Shown: in pieces, positions 14,322 through 21,980 of the stretch | Layout of the letters: the number at the start of each line of letters is the position of its first letter | Numbering within the stretch: position 1 is the first letter of the stretch | Assembly (NCBI GenBank): GCA_025454675.1 | Contig: JALONZ010000019.1 | Coordinates: 1-21,980 of the forward strand | Direction: 5' to 3' | Length of the DNA: 21,980 nt | Source: Anaerolineae bacterium | GTDB lineage: Bacteria; Chloroflexota; Anaerolineae; Aggregatilineales; Phototrophicaceae | Made by a program: the position numbers and the translations under genes | The notes under the pieces: model-generated | Databases searched by the model: none | Seen by the model: the letters and a program-made list of their open reading frames with translations, nothing else | What the model was told of the DNA's origin: nothing

Positions 14322-15320
14322 ATGGTTATGAGAACAATTGATTTATTTGCGGGAATTGGTGGATTGCGACGCGGATTTGAGCAAGTTGGTTTTGAGACAG
14401 TATTTGCCAATGATTTTGAACCATCTTGCAAAGTAACTTATGATGCAAATTATCCGAATACCCCTCTCACATTAGGCGATATTCGAGATATTGAAATTGC
14501 AGATTTGCCACAATATGATTTTTTATTGGCGGGCTTTCCATGTCAACCTTTTTCTGTAGCAGGGTATCGTCAGGGGTTTGATGACGAAAAGGGGCGCGGT
14601 GATTTATTTTTCTATATCGCACGAATTCTTGAACAGACAAAACCTCTCGGATTTGTGCTAGAAAATGTGAAAAACCTGAAAACGCATGATAAGGGGCGTA
14701 CCTTCTCAATTATCCAAAAGACACTAGAAGAAGATTTGGGCTATACCATCAAACATGCGGTTTTGAATACCTTAGACTATGGGAATATCCCTCAAAATCG
14801 TGAACGTATCTTTATTGTCGGTTTTCAAGATACCCATCTTGCCAAGCGATTTGAATTTCCCGCTAAAATACCACTGACAACATCGGTGCAGGCGTTATTA
14901 GAACCAACAGTAGCGGATGAATTTTATTATATGGGGAAGCCGTTATATGAAAAAATTGCCCCATACATTACAACACGCGATACGGTGTATCAATATCGGC
15001 GTATGTATGTCCGCGAAAATAAAAAAGGTGTCTGTCCAACATTGACCGCAAATATGGGCGAAGGTGGGCATAATGTGCCTCTAATTTTAGATAATAGAGG
15101 CATTCGTAAATTGACCCCGCGTGAATGTGCGCGATTACAGGGGTTCGATGATAATTTTGTTTTGCCATCAACACTCAGTCATGCCAAACTGTATAAACAA
15201 TTGGGCAATTCTGTTACCGTGAGTGTCGTAGAACGTATTGCACAACAGATTTTATATGCAATTGGAGCGAGTATCTATGTTGTTCCCCAATTTGCCCCCC
15301 TCACAGCAACGCCAATATAA
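14322..15320 (+). CDS. DNA (cytosine-5)-methyltransferase, type II modification enzyme
   Basis: A 332-residue enzyme with C5-MTase motifs in order: motif I DLFAGIGGLRRGFEQ (AdoMet binding), motif IV with the catalytic Cys in GFPCQPFSVAG, motif VI LENVKNL, motif VIII IPQNRERIFIVGF, a target-recognition region of roughly 190-265, motif IX RKLTPRECARLQGFDD and motif X KQLGNSVTVSVVERIAQQ. It transfers a methyl group from AdoMet to C5 of a cytosine, protecting host DNA. The recognition sequence cannot be read off. ATG 14322 has AGGA 11 bases upstream; ATG 14328 is an alternative. Its 3' end overlaps the restriction gene by 44 bases. Codon choice looks more A/T-rich than in the flanking genes, which fits horizontal transfer. 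Confidence 0.96.
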   Translation: MVMRTIDLFAGIGGLRRGFEQVGFETVFANDFEPSCKVTYDANYPNTPLTLGDIRDIEIADLPQYDFLLAGFPCQPFSVAGYRQGFDDEKGRGDLFFYIARILEQTKPLGFVLENVKNLKTHDKGRTFSIIQKTLEEDLGYTIKHAVLNTLDYGNIPQNRERIFIVGFQDTHLAKRFEFPAKIPLTTSVQALLEPTVADEFYYMGKPLYEKIAPYITTRDTVYQYRRMYVRENKKGVCPTLTANMGEGGHNVPLILDNRGIRKLTPRECARLQGFDDNFVLPSTLSHAKLYKQLGNSVTVSVVERIAQQILYAIGASIYVVPQFAPLTATPI

Positions 15321-16395
15321 AGAAATTTTGCGTTTGATGGGGGCGCTATCACCCTTATTTTCTTCGAGCCAAGATGTTTATTTAGACTATCGGATGGTCG
15401 AAAACTTATTTTGCCGTGTGTTTGAGGCTGATAATGTTTCTCGAAGTGATTTGGCGATAGATGCTAAAATAGGCAAAATGGGTGTTGGCATCAAGACATT
15501 TTTACACAAAAATGGCAAAACATTTGAAAAAATTGCCGAATTTAATAAGCAGGCTTCACTTTTCCCCGATAATCAGCATGAGTTAATTGCATTTATTTCA
15601 CAACTTAGAAATAATCGGTTGGCATCTGTTATCGAAGCCTATTCACTTCAACAATTATATTATCATTGTGTGACTCGCCAGCAAAGCAAAATTCGCCTGT
15701 TTGAATTTCCGCTTGTTCCAATTGATATTCAGCAACTTAGCACGGTTCAAAAAAAAGATAATATCATCAGTTTTCATGATGAACAGCATCTCTATAAATT
15801 CCATCAGTCTAAAAGCACCCTCTATTTGCAATTTGATTGCCAACATCCGTTATTTGAAATTGATGTGGTGATGCTAGATAACCCATTTGAATTATTAGAA
15901 GCATTTTTGCGTCAGCAAATACCGCAAATTGACTATTTAACTGCTTATTTGCCATTATATTCTGGTGGTGGGGAAAATAAACATATTCCAGAAAAAAGTG
16001 GTCTCAATCATTGGAATGCAGGTGGGCGGAAGCGCATAGTTAATGAGGCATATATCCCGATTCCAATTGAATTTCATCAGCTAAATCCCAATTTTTTGCC
16101 ACCGCGCGATAAATCATTCACATTACACCTACCGAATGGTCAAATTACCCATGCCAAAGTTTGTCAGGATAATAGTAAAGCATTGATGTCAAACCCTAAC
16201 AGTATATTAGGTGAGTGGTTACTGCGGTCTGTACTGAATTTAGAAAATCGCCAATTATTGACTTATGACCGTTTATTGCGATTGGGAATTGATTCGGTAG
16301 TCATAAAAAAATTAAACGACTTGGAATATACAATAGATTTTGCCCCTATTGGTGCGTATGATGAATTTATTGAGGGGATGAAGGATTTAGAGTAG
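15277..16395 (+). CDS. Probable type II restriction endonuclease
   Basis: A 372-residue protein partly encoded within the methyltransferase gene, the classic layout of a type II R-M pair. The N-terminal half has SRSDLAIDAKIGKMGVGIKTF (about 55-75) followed by NGKTFEKIAEFNK (79-91); its D, K and E residues are candidates for a divergent PD-(D/E)XK core, but I cannot fix the active site. The C-terminal part (about 251-365), with EAYIPIPIEFH, PNFLPPRDKSFTLHLPNG, KALMSNPNSILGEWLLRSVL and LLTYDRLLRLGIDSV, resembles the B3-like DNA-binding domain of NgoFVII/BfiI-type enzymes; this is from memory. ATG 15277 has GGAG 9 bases upstream; earlier in-frame TTG 15238 and ATG 15256 are weaker. Its last 9 bases overlap the convergent anti-sigma gene. 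Confidence 0.8.
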   Translation: MLFPNLPPSQQRQYKEILRLMGALSPLFSSSQDVYLDYRMVENLFCRVFEADNVSRSDLAIDAKIGKMGVGIKTFLHKNGKTFEKIAEFNKQASLFPDNQHELIAFISQLRNNRLASVIEAYSLQQLYYHCVTRQQSKIRLFEFPLVPIDIQQLSTVQKKDNIISFHDEQHLYKFHQSKSTLYLQFDCQHPLFEIDVVMLDNPFELLEAFLRQQIPQIDYLTAYLPLYSGGGENKHIPEKSGLNHWNAGGRKRIVNEAYIPIPIEFHQLNPNFLPPRDKSFTLHLPNGQITHAKVCQDNSKALMSNPNSILGEWLLRSVLNLENRQLLTYDRLLRLGIDSVVIKKLNDLEYTIDFAPIGAYDEFIEGMKDLE

Positions 16396-17304
16396 GCAGG
16401 GCATAAATCCCTGCCAATTTACATTTGGGGTAAATGTCGCGGATGGTATGAAAGTCGAGCTTGCCTCTATTGGATGGGGGGTATGGGTGAAGGTTGGTGT
16501 TGCTTCTAATAACAATGGCGTTGCTGTTATCTCTAGCGGTGGTATAAATGCGGCGGTTGGCATAATTGGCACAATAAATTGCTCTGTGGGGATATTCATC
16601 CTATTCTCAATATTGGGAATACCCGTCATTGCCAACGTCCCATCAATTACCATGTAATCGGTGAGGGGTAAAAAGCGAGGTGCATCACCAGTTGAAATCA
16701 TGCCAACTACATCTTCAATCCGACTAAATGCCCCTGTCGGCACACGACTGGCTTCCCAATAGGTAATCGTCAACATATCGGCACGAATTGTATCTCCCCA
16801 GAATATAGCCACATACAACGTCACCACAGGCACATAACCCGCAGGCGGCGAATTGGTTATCATCGTTGGTGATGCTTCTATTTGTTCAGGGATAAAAGTC
16901 GCTGTCCCTTGCCCCAATTCAATGCCACTCGCAAATTGAAGCGGGTTGGGACGGTTATTCATCATAATGGTGATAGTCAGTCCTAAAACAAAGATGAGCG
17001 ATACGACGGCTATCCACATCAATGACATGGATGACGATTTTTTGGCGGGTAAGGCTTTTGTTGCTAACATACGTGTTTTCTCCTTTTGATTCGATTTTTG
17101 AGATGTTTCTTCAAATTGGGTCATTACATCTTTCCAAACCCGTTTTTTTGCGGATGAACGGGCTTTGATGTGTGAATATGACACCAAACGTTGCGCCATT
17201 TTTGCCAATTCAGGGTCTAAATCGGGTGGTGGTGGCGCGGATGAATCGGCTTGTAAGGCGAGCAAATAGCGTTCTAATAAGATGGATTGGGTGTTATCGT
17301 CCAT
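16387..17304 (-). CDS. Membrane anti-sigma-like protein with extracytoplasmic SAF domain
   Basis: A 305-residue single-pass protein. The N-terminal cytoplasmic part (1-92) is charged and helical, beginning MDDNTQSILLERYLLALQAD, with the length and layout of anti-sigma N-termini, but no HxxxCxxC zinc motif is seen. The membrane helix is about 95-115. Outside, residues about 157-220 match a SAF/CpaB-like domain: PVVTLYVAIFWGDTIRADML, TYWEASRVPTGAF and DVVGMISTGDAPRFLPLTDYMV. A Thr/Pro-rich low-complexity tail (about 255-295) ends the protein, possibly a wall-spanning stalk. The start overlaps the sigma gene by 11 bases on the same strand, so translation is coupled. Its role as the sigma's inhibitor rests on that context and topology. 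Confidence 0.78.
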   Translation of the reverse strand: MDDNTQSILLERYLLALQADSSAPPPPDLDPELAKMAQRLVSYSHIKARSSAKKRVWKDVMTQFEETSQKSNQKEKTRMLATKALPAKKSSSMSLMWIAVVSLIFVLGLTITIMMNNRPNPLQFASGIELGQGTATFIPEQIEASPTMITNSPPAGYVPVVTLYVAIFWGDTIRADMLTITYWEASRVPTGAFSRIEDVVGMISTGDAPRFLPLTDYMVIDGTLAMTGIPNIENRMNIPTEQFIVPIMPTAAFIPPLEITATPLLLEATPTFTHTPHPIEASSTFIPSATFTPNVNWQGFMPCLL

Positions 17305-17863
17305 CAGATGACTCCCCCGTGATACGTAAATAACGATGTTTCAAATGTTGGATGATGCGATGAATCTCAACCCGCACTGCGCCCGCGCTTTTGCCCACAA
17401 TCCCCCCAATTTCGGCGGATGATAACCCGCTATCCAGCATCAAATGGAGCAAATCGCGTTTTTCGGTGGGCAATGCCGATACCAATTCTTGCACAATCCG
17501 TTTTTCTTCTGCCTCATCTAATATGGGTGCCATGTCTTGCGTGGCAAAATCCAACCCATCCAGCGAAATAATGGGCTTCGCGCTTCTGTAATGATGTGCC
17601 ACGACATGCCGCGCAATCGTGAATATCCACGCCGCCACCATCCCGCCCTGATAAGTATGGAGCGATTTGAGGATGTTCAAAAACACTTGGCTACATAAAT
17701 CCTCCGCTTCTTGTGGATGATTCACCCGATGGGCGCAATACGCATAAACCCGCTCAAAGTAATGGTCATAGAGGGGCGCGAAGGCTTTGGGGTCTGCTTG
17801 TGCGCGTCGCATGAGCAGTATTTCATCATGCGCGGTGGGTGTGCTTTTAGGTGAAAACATCAT
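17294..17863 (-). CDS. ECF-type RNA polymerase sigma factor
   Basis: About 189 residues. Region 2 runs from AFAPLYDHYFERVYAYCAHR through EAEDLCSQVFLNIL to AAWIFTIARHVVAHHYR (core binding and -10 recognition). Region 4 is LVSALPTEKRDLLHLMLDSGLSSAEIGGIVGKSAGAVRVEIHRI, a helix-turn-helix for the -35 element. No sigma region 3 or 1.1 is present, as expected for ECF sigmas. The start is uncertain: tandem ATGs at 17863 and 17860 give the usual N-terminus with a weak GTGAG site, while GTG 17914 has an AAAGGA at long spacing. It is followed by, and overlaps, the membrane anti-sigma-like gene, and is divergent from the NERD helicase gene. Confidence 0.92.
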   Translation of the reverse strand: MMFSPKSTPTAHDEILLMRRAQADPKAFAPLYDHYFERVYAYCAHRVNHPQEAEDLCSQVFLNILKSLHTYQGGMVAAWIFTIARHVVAHHYRSAKPIISLDGLDFATQDMAPILDEAEEKRIVQELVSALPTEKRDLLHLMLDSGLSSAEIGGIVGKSAGAVRVEIHRIIQHLKHRYLRITGESSDGR

Positions 17864-17958
17864 GTGCTTGCTCACAATTGCATCGCCGATACACCTATAG
17901 AGATGCAAAACCACATGAATTGTTACATCCTTTATCCCAAATTAAAAATAGGTTGGGT

Positions 17959-17964
17959 TATAAT
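17959..17964 (+). promoter_or_regulatory. -10 box for the NERD-helicase gene
   Basis: A perfect TATAAT, 37 bases before ATG 18002, in the sequence GGGTTATAATAG. There is no clear -35. The overlapping minus-strand TATTAT might serve the divergent sigma gene. Confidence 0.4.
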
Positions 17965-18001
17965 AGCCATATAATTTTGAATCAGTTAGGAAAAGAGGCT
18001 T

Positions 18002-19993
18002 ATGGCTACTGCGGGTGAACGGCGTGTTTTGAACTTATTGCGGGATTTGCCCCGCCAAGAATATTTTTTTTCGTATGAACCGCGTATCAATACACCAGAT
18101 GGCATTCAGAGTAAGCCCGATTTTGTGGTGGTCAGTGCCAAATTGGGTATTTTGGTGCTTGAAATCAAAGATTGGACGCGCTTAGTCGGTGGTAATCATG
18201 AGGTTGTTCATACCATCAATCATGAAGGTGTCCAAACCACGTATGAAAATCCGTATTTGCAAGCCGAGCGATATGCCTATGACCTGAATAAACGGTTTGA
18301 AGCCCGTGCTGAATTATGGGAACACTATCGTGGGCGCACCGCCCTCAAATTCCCATGGCAACCGATGGTCATTTTACCGTATATTCGTCACGCTGTCATT
18401 CAACGGTTTGAGGCACAAGGTATTTTCCCGAAAGGGGTATTTTTGGGTATGGAGCAGGTCGAAAGTGTTGCCCATTTGCAACAAGCATTCAAAAATGCCC
18501 CATGGCGATTTTCGCTCAAAACACCCATCACATTGGATATTTTGGATATTGTCCGCGAATTGATTCATCCAGAATTGGCAATTAGCGAGATGAATGGGCA
18601 AATTGCAGGCACACTCACCCGCGCCCAACATCAACTCATTATCGAGCCACTGAATAGCCAAAAGTCCGTCCAATTGCCCTTATTTGAAGAGACCGATATT
18701 TCTCAGGAAAGTTTGGGTGTCGCCGAAAATGCCACGATTCGCTTGGTGCGCGGTGTGGCAGGCAGTGGTAAAACGCTGGTTTTGGTCAAACGAGCGCAAC
18801 ACCTGATAGGGCAATATCCAGATAGCAAAATTTTGGTGCTGAGTTTTAATAAAGACCTCGCCAAAGATTTGCGGGAGCGTATCCAAAACCCTGCCATTGA
18901 AGTCACCCATTTTCATAGTTTATGCGCCAAAATTTTGGTTAATTCATGGAAAAGCCCGATTGTCACACAAAACTGGCTCAAAAAGCATGTCCAAGCCCAA
19001 ATGGATGCCCTAAAATTAACCCCCGATTTTGTCGTGCGGGAATTGGAATGGCGCATGGAAAAAGGCTATTTGGGGTTGGATGATTATTTATCGGCGGATA
19101 GGCGCGGGCGTGCCAAAAGTCTGTCTCGCGCTGACCGCGAGGCAATTCACAAAATTTATCTTCACTATGTCCAATATAAAGACGCGCAGAAAATTCAGTC
19201 AAAATCGGGGATGGATTGGGCAGACGTGCCATTCGAGACGCTCAAACTGCTGGATGAGCATCCATTAACCCATGCTTATGATGCGATTTTGATAGATGAA
19301 GGGCAAGATTTCGCCCCGTCATGGATGGCAGTGGTCAAACGCCTGCTCAAACCAAACGGCGCACTCATGATTTGTGATGACCCATCGCAATCCATTTTCA
19401 GAAATTATACATGGCAAGAGAAAGGTATTTCGGTGGTTGGGCGCTCCAAATTTTTGCGCGTGCCATTCCGCTCCACCCGTGAGATTAGCCTTGTTGCACA
19501 TGCCCTCATCGAAGCCGATGCCACACTCAAATCGTTAGACGACCGCCCAGAACCTGATTTAACATCCTATGAATTGGCATCTGGGACACCACCACCCTTA
19601 TTTTTTTTCGATTCTGTGGACGATGAAACCGCTTATATCACACAAACTATTTCGCAAGTCATCGCAGGGGATGTTAAACCTTACGAAATTGCCATCCTCG
19701 CACATGATTACACGGCATTGCGCCGATGGGATGCGTTACTTAATATGGGGGTTTATGTTGCAGGCTTCCAACGGATGAAAGGACTGGAATTTAAGATTGT
19801 TTATATCCCTAGCCTCAATAATGTGTTAGAAACCGTCACCGATGACGATGAATTATCGGATGTGCGCCGAAAATTATTCACTGCGATGACCCGCGCCAAA
19901 CAACACCTCATTTTATCTGCCATTCAGACGATTCCAGATGCGCTAAAACCGATTTTGGATTATTTATCCGTGCAAAATGCCCATAATCCCTAA
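18002..19993 (+). CDS. NERD-domain nuclease fused to UvrD/Rep-type helicase
   Basis: A 663-residue protein. The N-terminal NERD domain (about 1-170) has a PD-(D/E)XK-type core: D40 in KPDFVVV, then E54 and K56 in LVLEIKDW. The superfamily I helicase core follows: Walker A GVAGSGKT (251-258), motif Ia SFNKDLAKDL, motif Ic HFHSLC, Walker B/motif II IDEGQD (431-436), motif III CDDPSQSIF, motif IV PFRSTREI, motif V MKGLEFKIVY (592-601) and motif VI TAMTRAKQ (627-634). All ATPase motifs are intact. The pairing suggests an ATP-driven nuclease-helicase for DNA repair or for degrading foreign DNA; NERD helicases also occur in defence loci. Its closeness to the restriction genes is only suggestive. 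AGGA lies 10 bases upstream of the ATG. Confidence 0.93.
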   Translation: MATAGERRVLNLLRDLPRQEYFFSYEPRINTPDGIQSKPDFVVVSAKLGILVLEIKDWTRLVGGNHEVVHTINHEGVQTTYENPYLQAERYAYDLNKRFEARAELWEHYRGRTALKFPWQPMVILPYIRHAVIQRFEAQGIFPKGVFLGMEQVESVAHLQQAFKNAPWRFSLKTPITLDILDIVRELIHPELAISEMNGQIAGTLTRAQHQLIIEPLNSQKSVQLPLFEETDISQESLGVAENATIRLVRGVAGSGKTLVLVKRAQHLIGQYPDSKILVLSFNKDLAKDLRERIQNPAIEVTHFHSLCAKILVNSWKSPIVTQNWLKKHVQAQMDALKLTPDFVVRELEWRMEKGYLGLDDYLSADRRGRAKSLSRADREAIHKIYLHYVQYKDAQKIQSKSGMDWADVPFETLKLLDEHPLTHAYDAILIDEGQDFAPSWMAVVKRLLKPNGALMICDDPSQSIFRNYTWQEKGISVVGRSKFLRVPFRSTREISLVAHALIEADATLKSLDDRPEPDLTSYELASGTPPPLFFFDSVDDETAYITQTISQVIAGDVKPYEIAILAHDYTALRRWDALLNMGVYVAGFQRMKGLEFKIVYIPSLNNVLETVTDDDELSDVRRKLFTAMTRAKQHLILSAIQTIPDALKPILDYLSVQNAHNP

Positions 19994-20020
19994 ATTTTTA
20001 TGAAAAATCATTTTGCCCTA

Positions 20021-20049
20021 TTGCATTTCAAGAACTTTTGTGCTACCAT
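20021..20049 (+). promoter_or_regulatory. recA promoter with possible LexA-like site
   Basis: TTGCAT (20021-20026), a 17-base spacer, and an extended -10, TGC (20041-20043) plus TACCAT (20044-20049); a transcript would start near 20056, 60 bases before recA. In the spacer, GAACTTTTGTGC (20032-20043) differs by one base from the Gram-positive-type LexA core GAACNNNNGTTC, and sits where a repressor would block the polymerase. Confidence 0.5.
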
Positions 20050-20115
20050 AATCATTACATTGCACGAAATCCAAAATCGCATCATACCATTAGACTGATA
20101 AGAGAGAAAAACACA

Positions 20116-21980
20116 ATGGCACGCCAAAAGAAAAACCAAAAATCCGATAATAACGACTTGTTTAGTGGTGGGGGAGATAACAATCAGCCTCAAGCATCAG
20201 ACGCTAAAAATAAAGCCCTCGATTCTGCCTTAGCCGACATCACCAAACGATTCGGTGATGGGACAATTATGCGCTTGGGCGATGCCCGCCACATGATTGT
20301 CGAGACCATTCCAACGGGGTCGGTGACGGTGGACATTTCGCTTGGGGTCGGTGGCATCCCGCGTGGACGTATTACTGAGATTTATGGACCCGAATCGAGT
20401 GGTAAAACAACCCTTTGTCTGTCTATTGTGGCACAAGCCCAAAAACGCGGTGGCTTATGTGCATTTGTGGATATGGAACACGCCCTCGACCCTGTGTATG
20501 CAGAACGCATCGGCGTGAATTTGGATACGCTTTATGTTTCGCAACCCGATACAGGTGAACAAGCCCTCGAAATCACTGAGTCGTTAGTACGTTCTGGCGC
20601 GTTGGATGTGGTGGTGGTGGATAGTGTGGCGGCGCTCGTCCCACGTGCCGAAATTGAAGGCGAAATGGGCGATAGTCATGTGGGTTTGCAAGCCCGTCTG
20701 ATGAGCCAAGCCTTACGTAAATTGGCAGGTGTGATTAAAAATACCAATACAACGGTGCTTTTTACCAATCAACTGCGCGAAAAAGTCGGTGTGATGTTCG
20801 GGTGTTTTAATTATAGCGCCCGCGTGGTTTTGGCGGATGGTAGCACCGAAAAAATTGGCAAATTGGTCAATGAAAAACGCGAAGTTGAGGTGTTATCGTA
20901 TAATGCCGAAAGCCGTATGTTTGAACCGCGCAAAATTGTCAATTGGTTTGATAATGGCAAAGCCGACCACTTTTTGCAATTTGTGGTGGATTCCAACAAA
21001 GGCAGAGGGCGTAGCGAATTTGGTGTGACACCCAATCACTTGCTTTTAGGTGAAGAGGGTTATGTGCCTGCGGGCGAATTGGAAATTGGCGATACCCTGA
21101 TTTCTGCGGTCAAGCATTATCTCACCCCTGCTCATGAGCAAATTGTGTATGGCTCGGTGTTGGGTGATGGTGCGATGCGCTATATGAGCGATTATAATGT
21201 GGCGCTCCGCATTGGGCATGGTGCAAAACAAGATGCCTATTGCGAATGGAAAGCCAGTTTATTCAATGGGCTAATCGGTCATATGCGCCGTAATTCCAAA
21301 GGCGGTATCAGTTTCGATACCAAACCGATGTACGAATTGGCGCAAATTTACCGCGAAGCCTATATCGATAAGAAGAAAAACCCAAGTGATGCGCTCATCA
21401 GCCGTCTAACACCCCTCGCGGTTGCCATTTGGTATATGGATGATGGTACATTCGATAAAACCCGCCAAAATCGGTGCAGTATCGCCGCAACGGGCTTATC
21501 AGCACATAGACGTGAGGCATTGGTCAACTGGTTTGAAACACAAGATATTCATCCCAAAGTCAATGCGCGGGGCAATATCACCTTTGATATAACCGAAACC
21601 CCCAAATTCCATGCCATGATTGCGCGGTATGTTCACCCGTCAATGGATTATAAACTCATGCCAGCTTATCGTGGGCAATTTGTACCCCTGAATATTGAGC
21701 CATGTGAACGCGATGAACCCGTCCCCATGCCCATTTTGGATATCCATGTCAAACCGAAAACCCGTAGCATGAAACGCTTTGATATTGAGGTAGAAGGCAA
21801 TCATTGTTATGTGGTGGATGGTGTGGTGGTGCATAATTCTCCCGAAACAACATCAGGCGGGCGGGCGCTCAAATTTTATGCCAGTGTGCGCCTCGATATT
21901 CGCCGTCTGCAATCCATCAAAAAAGGCGAAGACACCATCGGCAACCGCACCCGTGTGCGCGTGACCAAAAATAAAGTCGC
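20116..21980 (+). CDS. recA: Recombinase RecA, interrupted by an intein (3' end outside window)
   Basis: The frame opens at ATG 20116 and is still open at the right edge. The N-extein is 229 residues: a Gln/Asn/Gly-rich leader (1-30), then RecA proper with Walker A GPESSGKT (91-98), DMEHALDPVYAERIGV, Walker B-like LDVVVVDSVAAL (163-174), the L1 region EGEMGDSHVGLQARLMSQALRKL and FTNQLREKVGVMFG. An intein occupies residues 230-574, after which RecA resumes with SPETTSGGRALKFYASVRLDIRR. Joined, the exteins give an ordinary RecA sequence through loop L2, so splicing should restore function. RecA forms the ATP-dependent strand-exchange filament and triggers LexA cleavage. The C-terminus lies beyond the window. 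Confidence 0.97.
   Translation, partial: MARQKKNQKSDNNDLFSGGGDNNQPQASDAKNKALDSALADITKRFGDGTIMRLGDARHMIVETIPTGSVTVDISLGVGGIPRGRITEIYGPESSGKTTLCLSIVAQAQKRGGLCAFVDMEHALDPVYAERIGVNLDTLYVSQPDTGEQALEITESLVRSGALDVVVVDSVAALVPRAEIEGEMGDSHVGLQARLMSQALRKLAGVIKNTNTTVLFTNQLREKVGVMFGCFNYSARVVLADGSTEKIGKLVNEKREVEVLSYNAESRMFEPRKIVNWFDNGKADHFLQFVVDSNKGRGRSEFGVTPNHLLLGEEGYVPAGELEIGDTLISAVKHYLTPAHEQIVYGSVLGDGAMRYMSDYNVALRIGHGAKQDAYCEWKASLFNGLIGHMRRNSKGGISFDTKPMYELAQIYREAYIDKKKNPSDALISRLTPLAVAIWYMDDGTFDKTRQNRCSIAATGLSAHRREALVNWFETQDIHPKVNARGNITFDITETPKFHAMIARYVHPSMDYKLMPAYRGQFVPLNIEPCERDEPVPMPILDIHVKPKTRSMKRFDIEVEGNHCYVVDGVVVHNSPETTSGGRALKFYASVRLDIRRLQSIKKGEDTIGNRTRVRVTKNKV
20803..21837 (+). mobile_element. RecA intein with LAGLIDADG homing endonuclease
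   Basis: In-frame insert of 345 residues. Splicing block A starts at Cys1 (CFNYSARVVLADGSTEKIGK); block B is VTPNHLL with T76 and H79. The homing endonuclease shows both LAGLIDADG-type helices: IVYGSVLGDGAM (114-125, Asp122) and LAVAIWYMDDGTF (205-217, Asp213/214). Block F is RFDIEVEGNHCYVVDG and block G VVVHN ends with H344-N345, followed by Ser as the +1 extein residue. All residues needed for splicing and cleavage appear intact. The insertion point (after VMFG) and the N-terminal sequence closely resemble the M. leprae RecA intein as I remember it, not the M. tuberculosis site farther downstream. Confidence 0.95.

Noticed and set aside
14219..16395. Insertion sequence or integrase-borne island around the restriction genes
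   Set aside because: No transposase, terminal inverted repeats or target duplication could be seen at either edge.
1..21980. CRISPR array, tRNA or rRNA genes
   Set aside because: No regularly spaced repeats and no recognisable tRNA or rRNA sequence were found on reading either strand.

Overview
The window reads like a bacterial chromosome segment of moderate G+C, most likely from Chloroflexota (Anaerolineae-like). This is inferred from gene content: a short EF-Ts, an SH3b/Excalibur secreted protein, a SAF-domain membrane protein with a Thr/Pro-rich tail, a DinB-family protein and many TolB/VanZ-type surface proteins. No 16S or other direct taxonomic marker is present, so the assignment is tentative. 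Several intergenic regions carry an extended -10 element of the form TG(C/T)TA(N)3T.

Left part (1-5843). A partial DinB-family gene leaves the window on the minus strand, divergent from an ABC-2 exporter pair (ATPase 350-1291, permease 1303-2109). The permease start looks damaged by a small indel. A minus-strand block follows: a probable operon of a small secreted protein, a lipoprotein and a VanZ-like membrane protein, then a secreted TolB-like beta-propeller gene. The block starts from a promoter preceded by two exact 17-bp direct repeats at 20-bp spacing.

Middle (5844-11558). A 371-bp regulatory region leads into rpsB-tsf, then a clear intrinsic terminator, then pyrH only 27 bases later. 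The usual frr partner is absent. pyrH converges, with a 4-bp stop-codon overlap, on a two-component pair: a soluble PAS-PAS histidine kinase and a stand-alone receiver. Two copies of a TGTAGGGAC stem-loop repeat lie between kinase and receiver, and a third copy lies near 2170. A small tail-anchored protein and an ArgA-like GNAT acetyltransferase follow, with overlapping start and stop codons.

Right part (11559-21980). A HEAT-repeat protein is translationally coupled to a secreted protein with two SH3b domains and an Excalibur motif. After a strong terminator comes a compact type II restriction-modification pair: a C5-cytosine methyltransferase whose end overlaps a probable restriction endonuclease. 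The endonuclease overlaps, tail to tail, the end of an ECF sigma/anti-sigma operon. The anti-sigma-like protein carries an extracytoplasmic SAF domain. Divergent from sigma is a NERD-nuclease/UvrD-type helicase. The window ends inside recA, which is interrupted by a 345-residue intein with an intact LAGLIDADG homing endonuclease domain, at the site I recall for the Mycobacterium leprae RecA intein.

The best candidates for something new are the restriction endonuclease of uncertain family, the SAF-domain anti-sigma factor, the recA intein, the terminator-controlled pyrH, the uncharacterised secreted-protein/lipoprotein/VanZ operon with its direct-repeat operator, and the small palindromic repeat family.
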